A stretch of 64,000 bases of DNA from Neofusicoccum parvum (taxonomy: Eukaryota; Ascomycota; Dothideomycetes; Botryosphaeriales; Botryosphaeriaceae), in assembly GCA_020912385.1 (NCBI GenBank), contig CP087210.1:1240001-1304000 (forward strand), given 5' to 3'. A program made the position numbers and the translations under genes. Each line of letters begins with the position of its first letter. The first letter of the stretch is position 1. Shown here piece by piece: positions 22,745 through 35,100 of this stretch. The notes beneath the pieces were generated by a model. The model searched no databases and was not told the origin of the DNA. It saw only the letters and a list, made by a program, of their open reading frames with translations.

Positions 22745-25521
22745 TTAAGCCGCCGTCATGCTCCGACTTAGTCCAGACTTTGGAGACTTGGGAGGAGGTA
22801 ATTGCTCCTTCTTAAGCGTCCTGAGGATCTGTTCCAGCCTCTTGCGTTCGTCTTGCTCAGCCTACGGTAAGAGATATTGTCAGTATAGAGTGGCTGGTGA
22901 TGGATGATGATGTTTATGCTTACCCTCAGGGCCTTCATAGCCTCTCCCCTGGTCTCTCTCATCATCTTCCTGAACTCATCACGCAACACCTTGGTGCTCG
23001 TGGTCTCGGCAAGCACCATGCCGTTCGGACCGTTCGGCGTGGGAATGGCGGCAGGGCTCTTGACGCCAAGCCAGCGCATCTTCTCGTCGGATAGCTGGCC
23101 CTCGAGCATCTCGATCTTCTCCCGCAGGTTGTCGATGACGCTCTCGAGGCCCTCGCGCTCCTTTTCGCCTTCCACATTGGCCTTCGTCATCTCCTCGAAC
23201 TCGCTGATAGTGTCGCGAAGCTCCTCGCGCAACATCTTCTCGCGCTCCGACACGTCCTTGGCCGAGCGCGACGCCACCGCATGAGCCTCCGTGAGCCGCG
23301 CAACCTCTGACGTAAGCTCCGCATTGACCTGGCCTAGCTGATCTAGCTCGCGCTTGATCTCTGGGTTTGCCGCAACCTCCGCAGCGCGTTGCGCCCGCGT
23401 GCCGTACGCTCCGTCCAGTTCCGCTCGCGCCACCGTGAGCTCCGTCTGCAGCCGCACGACCTCGCCTTCCAGCTCGCGCAACTCGTTGTCCGTCTTGGCG
23501 AGCTCCTGCTCTTTCTGCTCGATCGTGCGAGCGGTCTCTGCCTCGCTAGCCTTGGAGGCTTCGAGGCTCTGGTTGAGCTCCGTGACCTTGGCCTCGACTT
23601 CGGAGATTACGGCGCGTGCTTCGTCGCGTGCTTCTAACAGAGACGCCTCGAGCTGTGCGACGCGGTCTTCGGCGTTTTGCAAAGCGTCCGAGTCCGATGA
23701 GTTGGCGTGAAGTTGGTGGCGTAGCCTGTCGATCTCGTTGCGCAGCCGCATGAACTCTTCCTCCTTCTCGGCGTCCGACTTCTCGTTGAGCTCGCGCTGT
23801 TGCTTGATCTGGCGGCGGAGGATCGACTGCTTTTCCTTCAGGCCGGAAGCTCTGCGGTAGATATCCTGAATCTGGTTCGAGAACCGGCTGAGAGTGAATT
23901 CGTCTGGGAACGGGTCCTCGTCTGGCGACATCTCGCCCAAATCCGACACCGCGTCCGGGTCCGCCTCGAGCACCCTCCTGCGTTGCAACTTCCTCTGGCG
24001 GGCTTCCTCGTGTCCAGTGCGGATGAGCTCCCAAAGGTTCTGGCATACTGTCTCGTACTCCGAGGTCTGCTCTTTCCAGTACGCAGTGAGTTCCGAGGTA
24101 TCGGCATTGCGGGCTTGTTCAAGCTGCGAGGAAAGGTCCTGCTGCGACTGCTCAATAGCGTAAAGGGCGTCTTCGACGTAATTGAACGGATCTTGAGAAC
24201 CTTCCGTCGGAGGCGGAGGGAATTCTTCGCTGTTTTCTCTCGGGGCTCTGCTGATGATTTGGTAAAGTTGATTGTTGATGCCTTCGAGGCGACCTTCAAG
24301 ACCCTGCATCGAATTGTTTGAGCCAAGCATCTTGTTCTGCTCAGCCTCCATATCCCGCAGGCCCTGGTCCAAGTAGTCAAGCTTCTCCTCAATGTTGGCT
24401 GCGCGCTGAGCAGCACTCCCCTCTCCCTTATGCTTCGGTCCTGCATCATACTCCTTGTTGGCATCAGGATTAGCCTGAATGATCAGCTGGCGCAAGCGGT
24501 CGTTAAGATCCTCCAGCCGCTTATCCACGGATTGAAGAGTGTCGTTATTCATTGGCGATTCCATGTCTCCGAGCGCATCCGGACGGGATGTCAGGGCCTT
24601 TCCATGTTTCAGGGCGTCCACCAATTTATCCAGGTTCTCCGGAGACCTATACAAACTCCGCTCGTCGAAAGCGTCCTTGTCCTCGTAGCGAACGGGACTC
24701 CGGGCTCCGGCATTCTCGTAGGTATAAATGCTCGCAGGGCTGTCTGGGCGATTGGCTTGGGTGACGCCATTCGCCAGAGACTGTCGACTCCTGCTGCGCT
24801 TCGTGGGGCCTTTGTGCGTCATCTGCAGGACCCCGGCCGTGTGCTTGAGCAGCCGCATGTCGATCTGCCTGTATGTTCTTTCCAGCTGCCAGAGTTCACG
24901 GGAGAGGTCGTCACACTTCTGAGCGCTCGCGTTGTACTCGGCCTCGCTCTTCGCTGCAGTCTCAGCGGGGTTGCTCCCATTGCTTGCCTGGCTCGATCGG
25001 CTGAAGCTTCGATTGTGCAGCTTCTCTCCATTCGAACCGCGCCGCTTCGCGTTCAGCCGGCTGAGAGACTGCGCGGCGTCGCGCATTTTCGTCTCCAATG
25101 CCAGCTTCTGGCCGAGGGCTTCCATGCGCGACGTCAGGGACGCCTTCTCCTTCTTCAAAGCCTCCAGCTCTTCGAATGACAGTATCTCGTAGCTCAGACT
25201 GTCCCCAACGGCCGTCTCGACCAGCAGGTGCATGACCACCGCGTCATTGGGGTCCAGCGACTGGGAAGTGCGCGGCTTGCCATTGCGGTTTGCGACGTCG
25301 GCATAGGCATCGGCGACGGCGCTCCTGTAATTCTCGTCGAGGATGTCGGCAGGCGGGCGCGGCAGCACGGCAGGATTGGGGCTGTAGACGGAGCTCCCTA
25401 ACGTGGGCGAGTCGAGGGCGCCGGGCGTGTAGGTGCCGGGCGACGGAAAGCCGAAGTTGAGCGGCGGAGGAGGGTGCAAGCCCGCATCTTGGCCGTAGGA
25501 CATGCGTCCATTGCTCTGCAT
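22745..25521 (-). CDS. Usp1-type (up-regulated during septation) coiled-coil protein
   Basis: Exons 25521-22924 and 22861-22745 (62-bp intron) give 904 residues ending SKSG-like LSRSMTAA. The N-terminus is Pro-rich (PPPPLNFGFPSPGTYTPG). Residues about 80-220 contain DAVVMHLLVETAVGDSLSYEILSFEELEALK, which matches my memory of the 'up-regulated during septation' domain (PF15456 type) of fungi. The rest is dominated by heptad-rich coiled coil (about 300-870, many E/L/R repeats). The short last exon (AEQDERKRLEQILRTLKKEQ) continues the coil, which supports the splice. The role is probably structural at the septum or cell cortex. No enzymatic motif is present. Family naming is from memory, so function is moderately sure at best. 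Confidence 0.78.
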
Positions 25522-26372
25522 GGTGAAACGGGTGGTGGCAGAGAACGACAGGGGAAGAGCAGAGGGCGCTGCAAGTGAAGGTGGTAGCTAGCGGGCTAGC
25601 GACGCGCGGCGCAGGCGCAAAGGAGGGACTGGAACGTGGCTGGCGAGGGCGTGAAGCAAAGGAGAGAAGACCAGAAGAAGAAGAAGCGAAAATGGCAGCG
25701 GCGAGGACTCAGCACCTCATGCGCGCAACAGGGGCCCGGTGCATGGCTAACTGTACAGAGCGAGGCGTAGCAGTCGTCTAGTGGGATGGAGAGAGGCGCA
25801 TGGCGCTGCTCTGCGCGTTCCAATAGGGGCTGCAGATGAGAGCGCGACGATCTCCGCCGGCGCCTCGCTCCACTCACCTTGGCGCCTGTGCCCGCCCGCC
25901 CGCCGCAAGCTTAAAGCGCGAGCCCCGCCTGCACGGCGTGGAAGATGCTGCGAGACGTTTCAACGGGCGCCAGCACCGTGCAGGTGGAGGGCAAACCTTC
26001 CCCGGCTTTGCGTTTGCCTGCCGAGCCTAGAGGCTTCGCGAACCGGGGCGTGCTGTACGTCACTGTCAGGCATACATTGCCGCTGCTGGGATATCCCATC
26101 TGCGCGACCGCTCACGCCGGATCGGACAACATAGCCACTTCGCACACCTGAGCATCCGATATCGAGGCGGTATGCGATGGCGGGGGCCTCCAGCTCCGTC
26201 CCCATCCGCCCGCCAACCCCAAGGCCCCGTGCCTCCGCTTCAGAGTTGCTCTTCTTCATCGCATCCTGAAGCCGTTTTCTACCTCTGCATGACTCGATCG
26301 CTGCCCTGCCTGTTTCTCCAGTCCCGACCGACGCCATCTCCGTCATCGCAATAGCGCCCGCCGCCCGCCATT
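25522..26372. other. Divergent promoter region, Usp1-type gene / NAT
   Basis: About 850 bp between divergent starts. It is purine-rich on the left (GAAGAAGAAGAAGCGAAAAT around 25672) and mixed elsewhere. No gene is seen. Confidence 0.5.
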
Positions 26373-27435
26373 ATGAAGAGCGCGCTCAAGCGGTACGACT
26401 CTGGGAAAAACATACCTTCACGCCCGTCCAGTTACGGATGGACCATGGCCGACGCCCCGCGTTACACCAAGGCCCAGTTGCGCCAGTATTTTGACCGCAT
26501 CTGCTTGCCAGACAATCTGCGCGAGTACGATGTCACCGTTCTGAGCCCCCAGGAAAAGCTGGACTACCTGGCCATGCTCCAGAAGCAGAGCCTCTCCACC
26601 ATCCCGTTCGAGAACCTCAGCCTGCACTATTCCCAACACCGCCGGATCTCGCTCGATCCAGATGAGTTATTTAGGAAACAGGTCAAGACCCAAGGCCGGG
26701 GCGGCTATTGCATGGAGAACAACCTTGTTCATAATATCGTCTTGAGATCGCTTGGCTACACTATCTACTCCGCTGGTGCGCGAGTCAAAGGTGGTCCGGA
26801 TGCACCCTTCGACGGATGGTAGGTCGCTTACATACGCACATCACCCCATTGGCTAACGAGCACTGCGCCACAGGAGCCATATGGTCAACTTGGTGACCAT
26901 TGGGACCCACAAGTATCTGGTAGACGTCGGCTTTGGTCCAAACGGCCCCACCCATCCGCTGCGTCTGGAGAGAAATGCTTGCGACACCACCTCCACGCAA
27001 ATTTCCCCGGCCGAAATGAGGCTGGCTTGGAAAAATATCGACGGCAACACCGATCTCAACCAGAGACTGTGGGTCTACCAGCACCGCACAAACAATGAAC
27101 TACCGTGGTTGGACATGTACTGTTTTGCCGAGCTGGAATTCATGCCGCAGGACTACGAGATCATGAACTACCACACGAGCACGAACTCTAAGGCCTGGTT
27201 CACGCAGAAAGTCATGTGCGCCAAGATGGTGATCGACTCGCCCGAGAACTCCGAACTGGTTGGCGCCATGATTCTCCAAACAGATTTGAAGCTGCGTATT
27301 CACGGGAAGACCGAATCGCAACAAATGTTCAAGAACGAGGAGGATCGCATCGCGGCGTTGGATAGGGTCTTTGGCATTGTCTTAAGCAAGACTGAGCGAG
27401 CGGGAATCAAGGGTCTGGTGTCGGAGATCAAATAG
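26373..27435 (+). CDS. Arylamine N-acetyltransferase
   Basis: Exons 26373-26818 and 26874-27435 give 335 residues. The catalytic triad of the NAT family is visible: Cys in RGGYCMENN (residue 113 from the first ATG), His in WSHMVNLV, and Asp in YLVDVGFGPNG. The intron falls right before the His motif, and splicing restores it. NATs transfer acetyl (or malonyl) from CoA to arylamines and hydrazines. Fungal homologues detoxify plant benzoxazolinones or aromatic amines in the cytosol. The start is uncertain: a second in-frame ATG at 26445 (MADAPRYTKAQLRQYF) better matches the usual N-terminus and would give 311 residues. The first 24 residues look like leader. The gene converges on the complex I subunit gene, with 131 bp between stops. 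Confidence 0.92.
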
Positions 27436-27566
27436 TTGCATGCACTCTTGTATTTGTACACGTGCGGTCAAAGACATGTGTGACGGCCATCTGTAATCTA
27501 TCACGTTGCCTGCTGCCGAATTGGAATTGATGGAAGTAATGGGAGTGAATTGCCTCGACATTGAAT

Positions 27567-28048
27567 CTACAGGATCCGTTTCTCGAGCTGCATTCGGGTT
27601 CAGCATTTAATTGCCAGTATCCTGTCATGGTCTTGCCTACCTTCCAGGGATTGTTCAGCTCGAAGCCATCCGGTGCCTTCGGGATATCGGTTTGGCCTCT
27701 GAGGTAGCCAGTCAATCTGCGGTCGCGCTCCATCACTGCCGTCGTTCAGTATTCGCCGGTCACCAGTCGGGAGGGAAAGGGAGCGGATCGTACTTTGCTA
27801 CTGAGCGTTAGCGGAGCGAACCAGAATCAATCGCGCACGTTTGGTAGACTCACCCTATCCCACGCATCTACAGAGCGCCTTCCGCGCTTGCCGCCGTTCT
27901 GGAGAGTCCTGAGCTTGGCCAGACCAGCGCCGCTGAGGCCGAAGAACTGGGGTATGGGTCAGTCGCGGGGCCGGGATCGCGGGCCGACGGGAGTACGTAC
28001 GCCCAGCATGATCCCATAAGGGAGCAGCGCCTCGAAGGGGACGGGCAT
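27567..28048 (-). CDS. NADH:ubiquinone oxidoreductase MWFE/NDUFA1-type subunit
   Basis: Five exons are inferred: 28048-28001, 27946-27854, 27797-27794 (only 4 nt), 27735-27641 and 27587-27567. They join to exactly 87 codons (86 residues). The protein starts MPVPFEALLPYGIMLG and continues FFGLSGAGLAKLRTLQNGGKR, a single membrane segment. It then reads DAWDRQMMERDRRLTGYLRG and ends NNPWKLEKRIL. This matches the fungal MWFE subunit of mitochondrial complex I as I recall it, a small inner-membrane accessory subunit needed for assembly. All introns have GT-AG ends, and CTAAC/CTGAAC branch-like sites are visible. The 4-nt exon (CAAA) supplies the Gln and first base of Met in the conserved QMM. Without it the frame breaks. 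The gene is too split to appear as a long frame. Confidence 0.86.
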
Positions 28049-28669
28049 GGTGAGGGTCGAGTGGAGTTGGTGCGCACGGCGGGGCGTGGGGTGGTGAGGT
28101 CGTCGTTGGTGGTGATGCGCGCCCACGGCAGCTCAAGTCGAGCGGAGGTTCAGAATGGCCGGCTGCGCGGTCCGTGCGCCCCAGCCAGCACCTCTCTCCG
28201 TTCCAAGACACCTACACCAAGGGGTCATTACATCCGCCAACGGCACTGTCCGCGCGAGAGAGCTACGGTTTTGGTGTCGCTGAGCCACCTGCTTCTCAAC
28301 AAGTCGCAGAAATCGCTATCCTCGCTCCCGCGAAGAGCCCCTGCGCCGACGCGTCGACGCATCGCAGCCCACCCGCCGCCGCCGATCAACCACGCCGCCG
28401 TACCGACACGCAGCATCGCCCGACCTCACCTCCAGCCAGCTGTGGCTTCTGGGTATCTATATGCGCGACCTGGCCGCCCAGCTGAGGCGTCGGGGCGCAT
28501 AGCGACAGCCAGCAGCCACGCGAACGCGACCGGCGGCCACGCGACGACAACGGCGCCAGCGACCGGATGACGGGGCAATAGAGTCAACTGCACGCGCGAG
28601 TTCTGGCACGGACATCACGTAAACCTGGAGTACTTTGCTTCGAAGCTGGCTTCGGTCGTAACATATGCC
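28049..28669. other. Divergent promoter region, complex I subunit / histone acetyltransferase
   Basis: About 620 bp between divergent start codons. The sequence is GC-rich with CG-rich triplets. I see no gene. A frame of 169 codons on the plus strand is Arg/Pro/Thr-rich and looks spurious. Confidence 0.5.
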
Positions 28670-31600
28670 ATGGCCGCCGAGCCAAGCAGGCTGCTAGGCC
28701 ACGGCATGGGCAACAACGTGGAGGACGACGACAGCGATGTGGACGCCGAGCACGAGGAGGACGTGGACATGATCCAGCCTGCGCCATACATGGTCCACAG
28801 CCACACAATACCCGAGGACGAGGGCTCCGACATGGATGCCGAGGGCGAGGACATTGATGCCGAGGGCGAGGAAGTGGACGATGACGAGGATGCCGGCGAG
28901 CCCGTGGGTGCCGTCAAGCTGCAGGAGGGGGATGATATTGACGCCGAGGGCGAAGACGACGACGATGCCGTGCTCGATGAGTCCTCGGATGAGTCCAAAG
29001 GCAGCGAGAGTGATGAGGACGCGGAGAGTGACTCGGAATCGGAGGCCGGGAATGAGTGGGAGGGCCAGAGTGATACAGCAGAGGAGGGCGATGCAGAGAT
29101 TATGGACCCGAATCGCTGCGTGTAAGTTTGAGAAACACGATCAGACAAGCATGTGGATCTGATGCTGATCTCCGAAACACAGCTTCTGCGGACAGGACGA
29201 AGAACACGATCCCAGCGAGGAGTTCGAGGAATACCTCGCGTGCGCCGTGTGCGGAGACAATGGTAAGCGCCAAAAACGCTCGAATGCAGTGACAGGTTGG
29301 AAATGTAATATATGCTGATATTTTGTCTGCAGCCCATCGGCAATGCGCGCGCGACGCTAACTCTCTTAAGACTGAGGAAGGTGAGCCAAGCCAATCGCAC
29401 TGCTCTACTTCGGTCACATTTCACCGAGCTATCACTCACCACTTTCCAGATGCTGAGAACTGGCGCTGCACCGCTTGCGTCGAAAACGACCTGCAAGCGG
29501 ATGACGATGAGGAAGAAGAGACGCCCCGCCCGGCCGTCAGAAGGCGTTCTTCAGCCCAGAAGCTCACCAGAGACCTCTTGCCTGCGGCTCGGGGAGCCAG
29601 CAAGCCTGACTCGCACTCTGTCTTCAACACTCTGATCCATCCGGACGATCCCATGGATGGCTCTCGCTCTCTAAGGAAACGGAAGGCTGAGTCTGAAGAA
29701 CAGCCAATGTCTGTTCGCTCAATTAGAAAGCGCCGGCGTTCGTCTCAAGCTCAGACACCGTCCGAGCCGGATGATGATGACGACGATGACGACGACGACG
29801 ACGACGATGATGATGATGATCTTGAACCTTCATCACCGGCTGCCATCCGCGTGGCATCACAGCCAGTGGTGACCGATGGTGAGAACCTGGAGTCGGATGA
29901 GGATGAAGGATCCAATGCCATCCGGTCGTCGCGTCGGACAAGGCCGAGAAGATCGGCTTCTCAGAAGGTCGATCAGCCTGGCGCCATCATCATCAAATCC
30001 ACCAACAAGCAACTCATCGTCGCTTTTACCAATCTGGATACCATGAAATTACGAGAAGTGCTCAGCTCCACAGCGAAGCAAAAGAAGCGACGAGCTCGTG
30101 ATCGTGCCAGAAGAGCAGAGAGGGCAGCTGCGGCCGCTGCAGATGAGCCGGAAATTTCCCACTATCCGGCTCTACACAACAACTTCACTCAATTCTTCGG
30201 CTTTGGAGATCGCGAAACGGACGAGTCCAAATCGAAGCCCTACGGGGGCATTCTTTCAGAAGCCGAGGCTGACACCAGCAAGACCTTCCCGGGAGGCGCA
30301 GACCGCAAACGCTTTGAGGATGCCCGACTCAAGGCGGAAGAAGACTGGAAGAAGAAAACGGCCATCCTTGGTACATCTAGCGAGCACAGCAGAAGCTCAA
30401 AAGTGTCGGGCCCACCCAGTAAGATCAAATGCATCAATTTCGGGGGCTATGAGATCGACACTTGGCATGCAGCGCCATATCCCGAGGAGTACAGCCGAAA
30501 CAAGGTGCTCTACATTTGCGAGTTTTGTCTCAAGTACATGAACTCAGACTACGTGGCATGGAGACACAAGCTCAAGTGCCCTGCAAAGCATCCACCCGGC
30601 GATGAAATCTATCGCGATGGCCGTTTTTCTTTCTTTGAAGTGGATGGACGGAAGAACCCTGTCTATTGTCAGAACCTCTGCCTGCTGGCAAAACTCTTCC
30701 TCGGATCCAAAACGCTCTACTACGATGTGGAACCATTCTTGTTCTACGTCATGACCGAAACTGACGAATACGGTTGCCATTTCGTCGGATATTTCTCAAA
30801 AGAGAAACGGCCAAGCAGCCTGAACAACGTGTCCTGTATTCTTGTTCTCCCGATCCATCAGCGCAAAGGATTCGGACACATGCTCATCGAGTTTTCGTAC
30901 TTGCTCACTCGAGTAGAGAGGAAGACTGGGTCGCCAGAGAAGCCGCTGTCAGATATGGGTCTGGTCTCATATCGAAGCTACTGGCGACTGATCCTCTGCT
31001 ACCAGCTTATGAACCAGCAGGGACCAATCAGCATCACTACGATATCTGAGAGGACAGGTATGACTGCTGACGATATTGTATCCGCCTTGGAAGGTCTGCG
31101 TGCTCTAGTCAGGGATCCTCTCACCAAGAAATACGCACTTCGGCTGGACCTCGATTACTTCCGTCAGTACATCGACAAGTTCGAGGCAAAGCAGTACCCC
31201 CAAATCAATCCTGAATGCCTTGTTTGGACCCCGTACGTAATGGGACGCAACAATCTGTCCCATTACGATGAAGGCCCGCCATTACAGACGGTCGCACAGC
31301 GCGAGGGTGAAGATGAAAAGGACGTTGCTCCCGAGGAAGGTGTTCAGATGGCAGAAGCCGCTGAACATCCGCAGACAAATGGCCATCAATCAGATAACCA
31401 ACCTGACGAGGGCAGCCAAAAGGAAAGCACTGTTGCTGGTGGCGACGCTCAGAGCCCCCAGAGACCTAAGACGCCGAAGACGAAATCGGCCGAATCGGTC
31501 AAGTCCAACCCCTCCACTCCTCAAGCCAACGGCATCTCCCACCAAAACTCAACACCTACGACGAATAATCCTGTCGCTGGAATACCACCCTCTCGTTTTG

Positions 31601-32139
31601 AAGTCTTTCCGCCCATTCCGGGGACCGCCGCTAAGAAGCGGGGCCGACCTTTCTCCTCCACCAGTAGCAGGCGTCATGCTACACCAGTCCGTAGCTCGAC
31701 GAGGAGCGGCACGTTGCTAGGTGGTGGGAAGCCGGAGACACCGCTTGCCGGCCAAGGCAAACCGCTTTTGGCGTTGCCAACGACCGTGCGCCGGACCAGG
31801 AGCAAGCTGGGAGAGATTGTAGTGAATGGTCTCGATGGTGCTGACGAGAGACGCCAAGGTAGTGAAGAGAAGTTGGATATAGGTAAGGGTAAGGGTAAGG
31901 GCATGGGTAAGGGCAAGGGTAAGGGAAAAGGGAAAGGGAAGAGTCGAAGCAACGGCATTTCGAGGCATCAAACGGACGAAGAAGACGACGAGGATGATGA
32001 TGCTGCAACAGCAGCCAGTGAGGATGAGCAGAAAGGCAAAGGAAAGGGAAAGTCGGCCCCAGCATTTGTCCAGATCGGAGACGACCTCGATGCCGACGGG
32101 GACATCGATGCGATCGGCGAAGACGACCCCGATGTCTAG
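28670..32139 (+). CDS. PHD finger-MYST histone acetyltransferase (Sas3/Mst2-like)
   Basis: Exons 28670-29121, 29183-29262, 29333-29380 and 29450-32139 give 1089 residues. An acidic N-terminus (about 20-145) is followed by a PHD finger spanning all four exons: CVFC, CAVC, HRQC and CTAC supply the C4HC3 ligands. After an Asp run and basic linker comes the MYST domain (about 510-790): C2HC zinc finger from Cys550 ([21 protein letters not shown]), the auto-acetylated-type Lys region ([10 protein letters not shown]), catalytic Cys in NVSCILVLP, and the acetyl-CoA loop QRKGFGHML from Gln664. The C-terminal tail is Ser/Pro-rich, then Lys-Gly repeats and an acidic end. Sas3/Mst2 enzymes acetylate histone H3 (K14/K23) in NuA3-type complexes. 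A PHD joined in the same chain recalls MOZ/MORF; in yeast Sas3 it is supplied by partner subunits. Confidence 0.93.
29770..29820 (+). repeat. GAT/GAC microsatellite encoding Asp run
   Basis: Seventeen consecutive GAY codons encode an uninterrupted Asp run inside the histone acetyltransferase, between the PHD finger and MYST domain. Mixed GAT and GAC codons suggest it is not a very recent slippage product. Confidence 0.9.
31881..31944 (+). repeat. GGTAAG-type hexanucleotide repeat encoding Lys-Gly repeats
   Basis: About ten imperfect GG(T/C/A)AAG units near the 3' end of the histone acetyltransferase encode alternating Gly-Lys, with one Met interruption. It is a basic low-complexity segment, possibly DNA- or nucleosome-contacting. 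Confidence 0.85.
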
Positions 32140-35100
32140 ACCTAGACGATTACGACCACCGGACCTACTTACAGGCTTGGTCTCTTTCTTCTCCTCAGAC
32201 ACTGCGGCCGATAGATGAGAATATGGCCCGGCCGAACCTCTTCTTCCTCGGATTAATCGGCAGTCAAAGATCCACGACTACCCTATCACCTCTGTCCAAA
32301 GCCTTCATCTGATCTGCGCCACGGCCCAGCAGCTCCCTTTCCCCAATTATGTCATGAGTAACTGTGTCCCGGATGGTGTGGCGTTTCCTCATGTTTGCTT
32401 TGTTGTTATTGTTTTTTTTGGCTCTTTTTTTTTCACGCTCAAGTTCTGCGGAAGGCTAGGGAAATACCATATTCTGCTTCTTGTTCAACATGCCTTCTTA
32501 CGAAAGAAGAAGAAAAGCGAGGAGGGGTTCAAGCTCCGAGTAGGAAGGATGGTTGGGGAGTCTTGTCATTAATTCAAAATCTCTCTTCTCTTGCCTACGT
32601 TCCCTGATTATTTCCCGCGTCTTCTCTCTCCATCATTACCCTTCTTTCTCTATACTCTTTCAGAGAAGGGTTCTTGTTGCTGTTACATGAGCTTTTAACT
32701 TTCCCTTTCTTTTCCCTTTTCTATTTCCCACAGGGACCGCAGGGTCTCATCCACGTGAGGTGGGCTACTGCTGCTCTTCTGCTTTGTACGATATCCTCGC
32801 CGGGAGCCTACCCCGGGCATCCCAACTAAAGAATTATGAGAGGAGTCATCTTTCTTGCCACACCAGGTGCCTGTGTAAAGTGGAGCAGCTCGGTCAAGGG
32901 CGCTTCGGCGAGGGTAGCGCGTCCTACGGTGACCACCGACTCTCGTTAAAAGCAACCCCACGAGACCTCATACTTCGTCTCATATCACTGGTTTTTGAGG
33001 CCACAGATATATGATGGGGTCCTGCGAATGGCCGTAGTTAAGTCTTCATTCGCTCATACACAGTGGGTCGCAAAAGAAATGGACGATTCCATCTCGGCCA
33101 CGAGCAGTTGAAGCATTCGTCCAGGTGTAGAAGTACTTCAAAGCCCATCTGGATGAATACTTCAACTACCCGCAAGGGTGACTTGCTTACTTAGCAGCTG
33201 ACGCACTCTGTGGCTGGAGCAACTCTCTATGTAGTACCATTTCCTTCGCGACCCTCTTATCATGCATGGCGCGCGCGTCCCGCGCGTCTTCAGCCCGCAT
33301 TTTCCTTCCCGAACAGCACCTTATAGACAGCATGTTGAGGCCCGGGGTTTCGGATCATTCTTTTTGCTTCGTTGGATCCAGCGAGCTGAAAGAAGCTTTT
33401 TCCCTACGGTGCCAGTCGGGGCACCCTCCAGAAACGATGGCCCTCGGGAACCGCTGCGCCTTGTACATACCCTTGGAGGTGTCGCGTCGGCAGAGCAGAA
33501 CCGGGGAAAGGGTTCAAGGGTTGTGCAAGCCGGGGATAAGGAACCCGTGGAAGAAGAGGGATCACTTGCAGCATACGTGTATCCGGGCGTGGGGAGCTTG
33601 CTTCGCTCATTTTTTTTTTTTTTTGGTTTTACCTGGTGGGGACCCTGGTGCCGCTCAGCTGCGGGCAGGGAGCGAGAAGGCCATTTTGCCCGCGGGACAG
33701 GGGTAGTGGTGAATGCATGACGAAAGGAGGCATCAATTGGACTTGAACTGAGTACCAGAATAGTAATCAATTTCGCCCGGAAGGTGACGTGGAGTGCGAA
33801 GCGTCTATATTGGTAAAAGCGCGGAGAAAAATCTACGAATATGCTTGAAAGTGTAAAGGCTAAGCGGAAGCGCTACGTTGTAAGGGACAGACGGAAGCGG
33901 TCGGAAGCCGGCGGCAGCGTTTGGGAAAGAGAAAAGACTACTCGCTGGCACGCGTTTTCGGCTGGCTTCTTTTTTTCGTTCGTTCGCAAACTTTACAGAG
34001 TAGTGCTGATGTCGTGCCTCTCCTCTCTGCGCTTGGCTTGGGAAGTAAGATAGCGAATGCTTTGCGACCGCGCCAAGCTCGCCTGAATGGAAATCTGGAT
34101 CGGCATCTCTAAAAATGCAGTAAAGTTGACGCAAGTTGAAGAATACCTCCGGAAAACGAACTCCATACCTTTAGCTAAGTAATGCGAATAGTCCTGCAGA
34201 GAAGTTCGCGGTGGAGATGGCAGACAATTGTTGGTTGCGGAACTAGCTACCATCCCCTCGGATTTCCTTTCTGGGATGAACCGACGCCACTGGAAGGTCG
34301 TCGGCACATCATCCATAGTAGAAGGAAGACAAACAGCAGAAAAGGTGAATGAAAGGGACGTCTGGATCCTCTACTCTCATGGCATCGTCTGAGAGAGTTG
34401 CAATTTCAAAGTGGCGAAGAAAAGTTGTATGAAACGATCGAGACAGGAGAATGGTACACAGCGTCTACATTGCCTTGGAATTCTCTAGCAAGGAAGGGAA
34501 GGCTGATCCTGGAAAAGTAGCACAAGTGGTCATTTCCGAGGTTGTGTCCGCCTCTGTGTGTATCGTTGAGCTTCTGGTCCTGCGTAACTGTGGTTCTTTG
34601 TACTTCTCCTCGTGTTTCGAGGATGCCCAGATTACCAATATTTCTTGGTCTCAGCAAAAGGGCGGATGAGACATCGGGAATAGTTTGAAATGGTAAGCCA
34701 TTTAGTCAGGAAGAAGGGTGGGCAGCACTGGGACGTCCGATGTAGTGGGTACTGCTTCGACTTAATCACGCTTGTACTTCGAATGGGTTCTAGGAGGTCC
34801 TGCTAAGCTTTGTCAAGGTCTCAGCTGGTACAGGTACAAGCCGAGGGATGAGGAACAACCTGGTGAACCAGAACCCATCGAACCACGGAATTGATGACCG
34901 TTTGGCGTCAGTTAGGGAGCTAGCTATTTGCAAGATGCTTTGAAGCTGGCATCTTTCCGCTATAGCTTTTGCTCCGTTCCATTTTGGTCCCGGGGAATTT
35001 CCATGCCATACCTGTCTGTGTTTCGTGCTTGAGGCTGTTCCCAGAGTACTGGGTCTGAACTCGATCTTACGGTTGAATCAACAGTTAGCGATGCATCATC

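Noticed and set aside
31881..31944. GGTAAGGG-like repeats as an internal telomeric tract
   Set aside because: The units are hexanucleotides in frame inside the histone acetyltransferase and encode Gly-Lys repeats. They are not TTAGGG repeats.
33735..33770. TTCAAGTCC-like motif on the minus strand resembling a tRNA T-loop
   Set aside because: The bases flanking the loop do not pair as a T-stem and no D-arm or anticodon arm is positioned correctly. No tRNA gene could be supported anywhere in the window.
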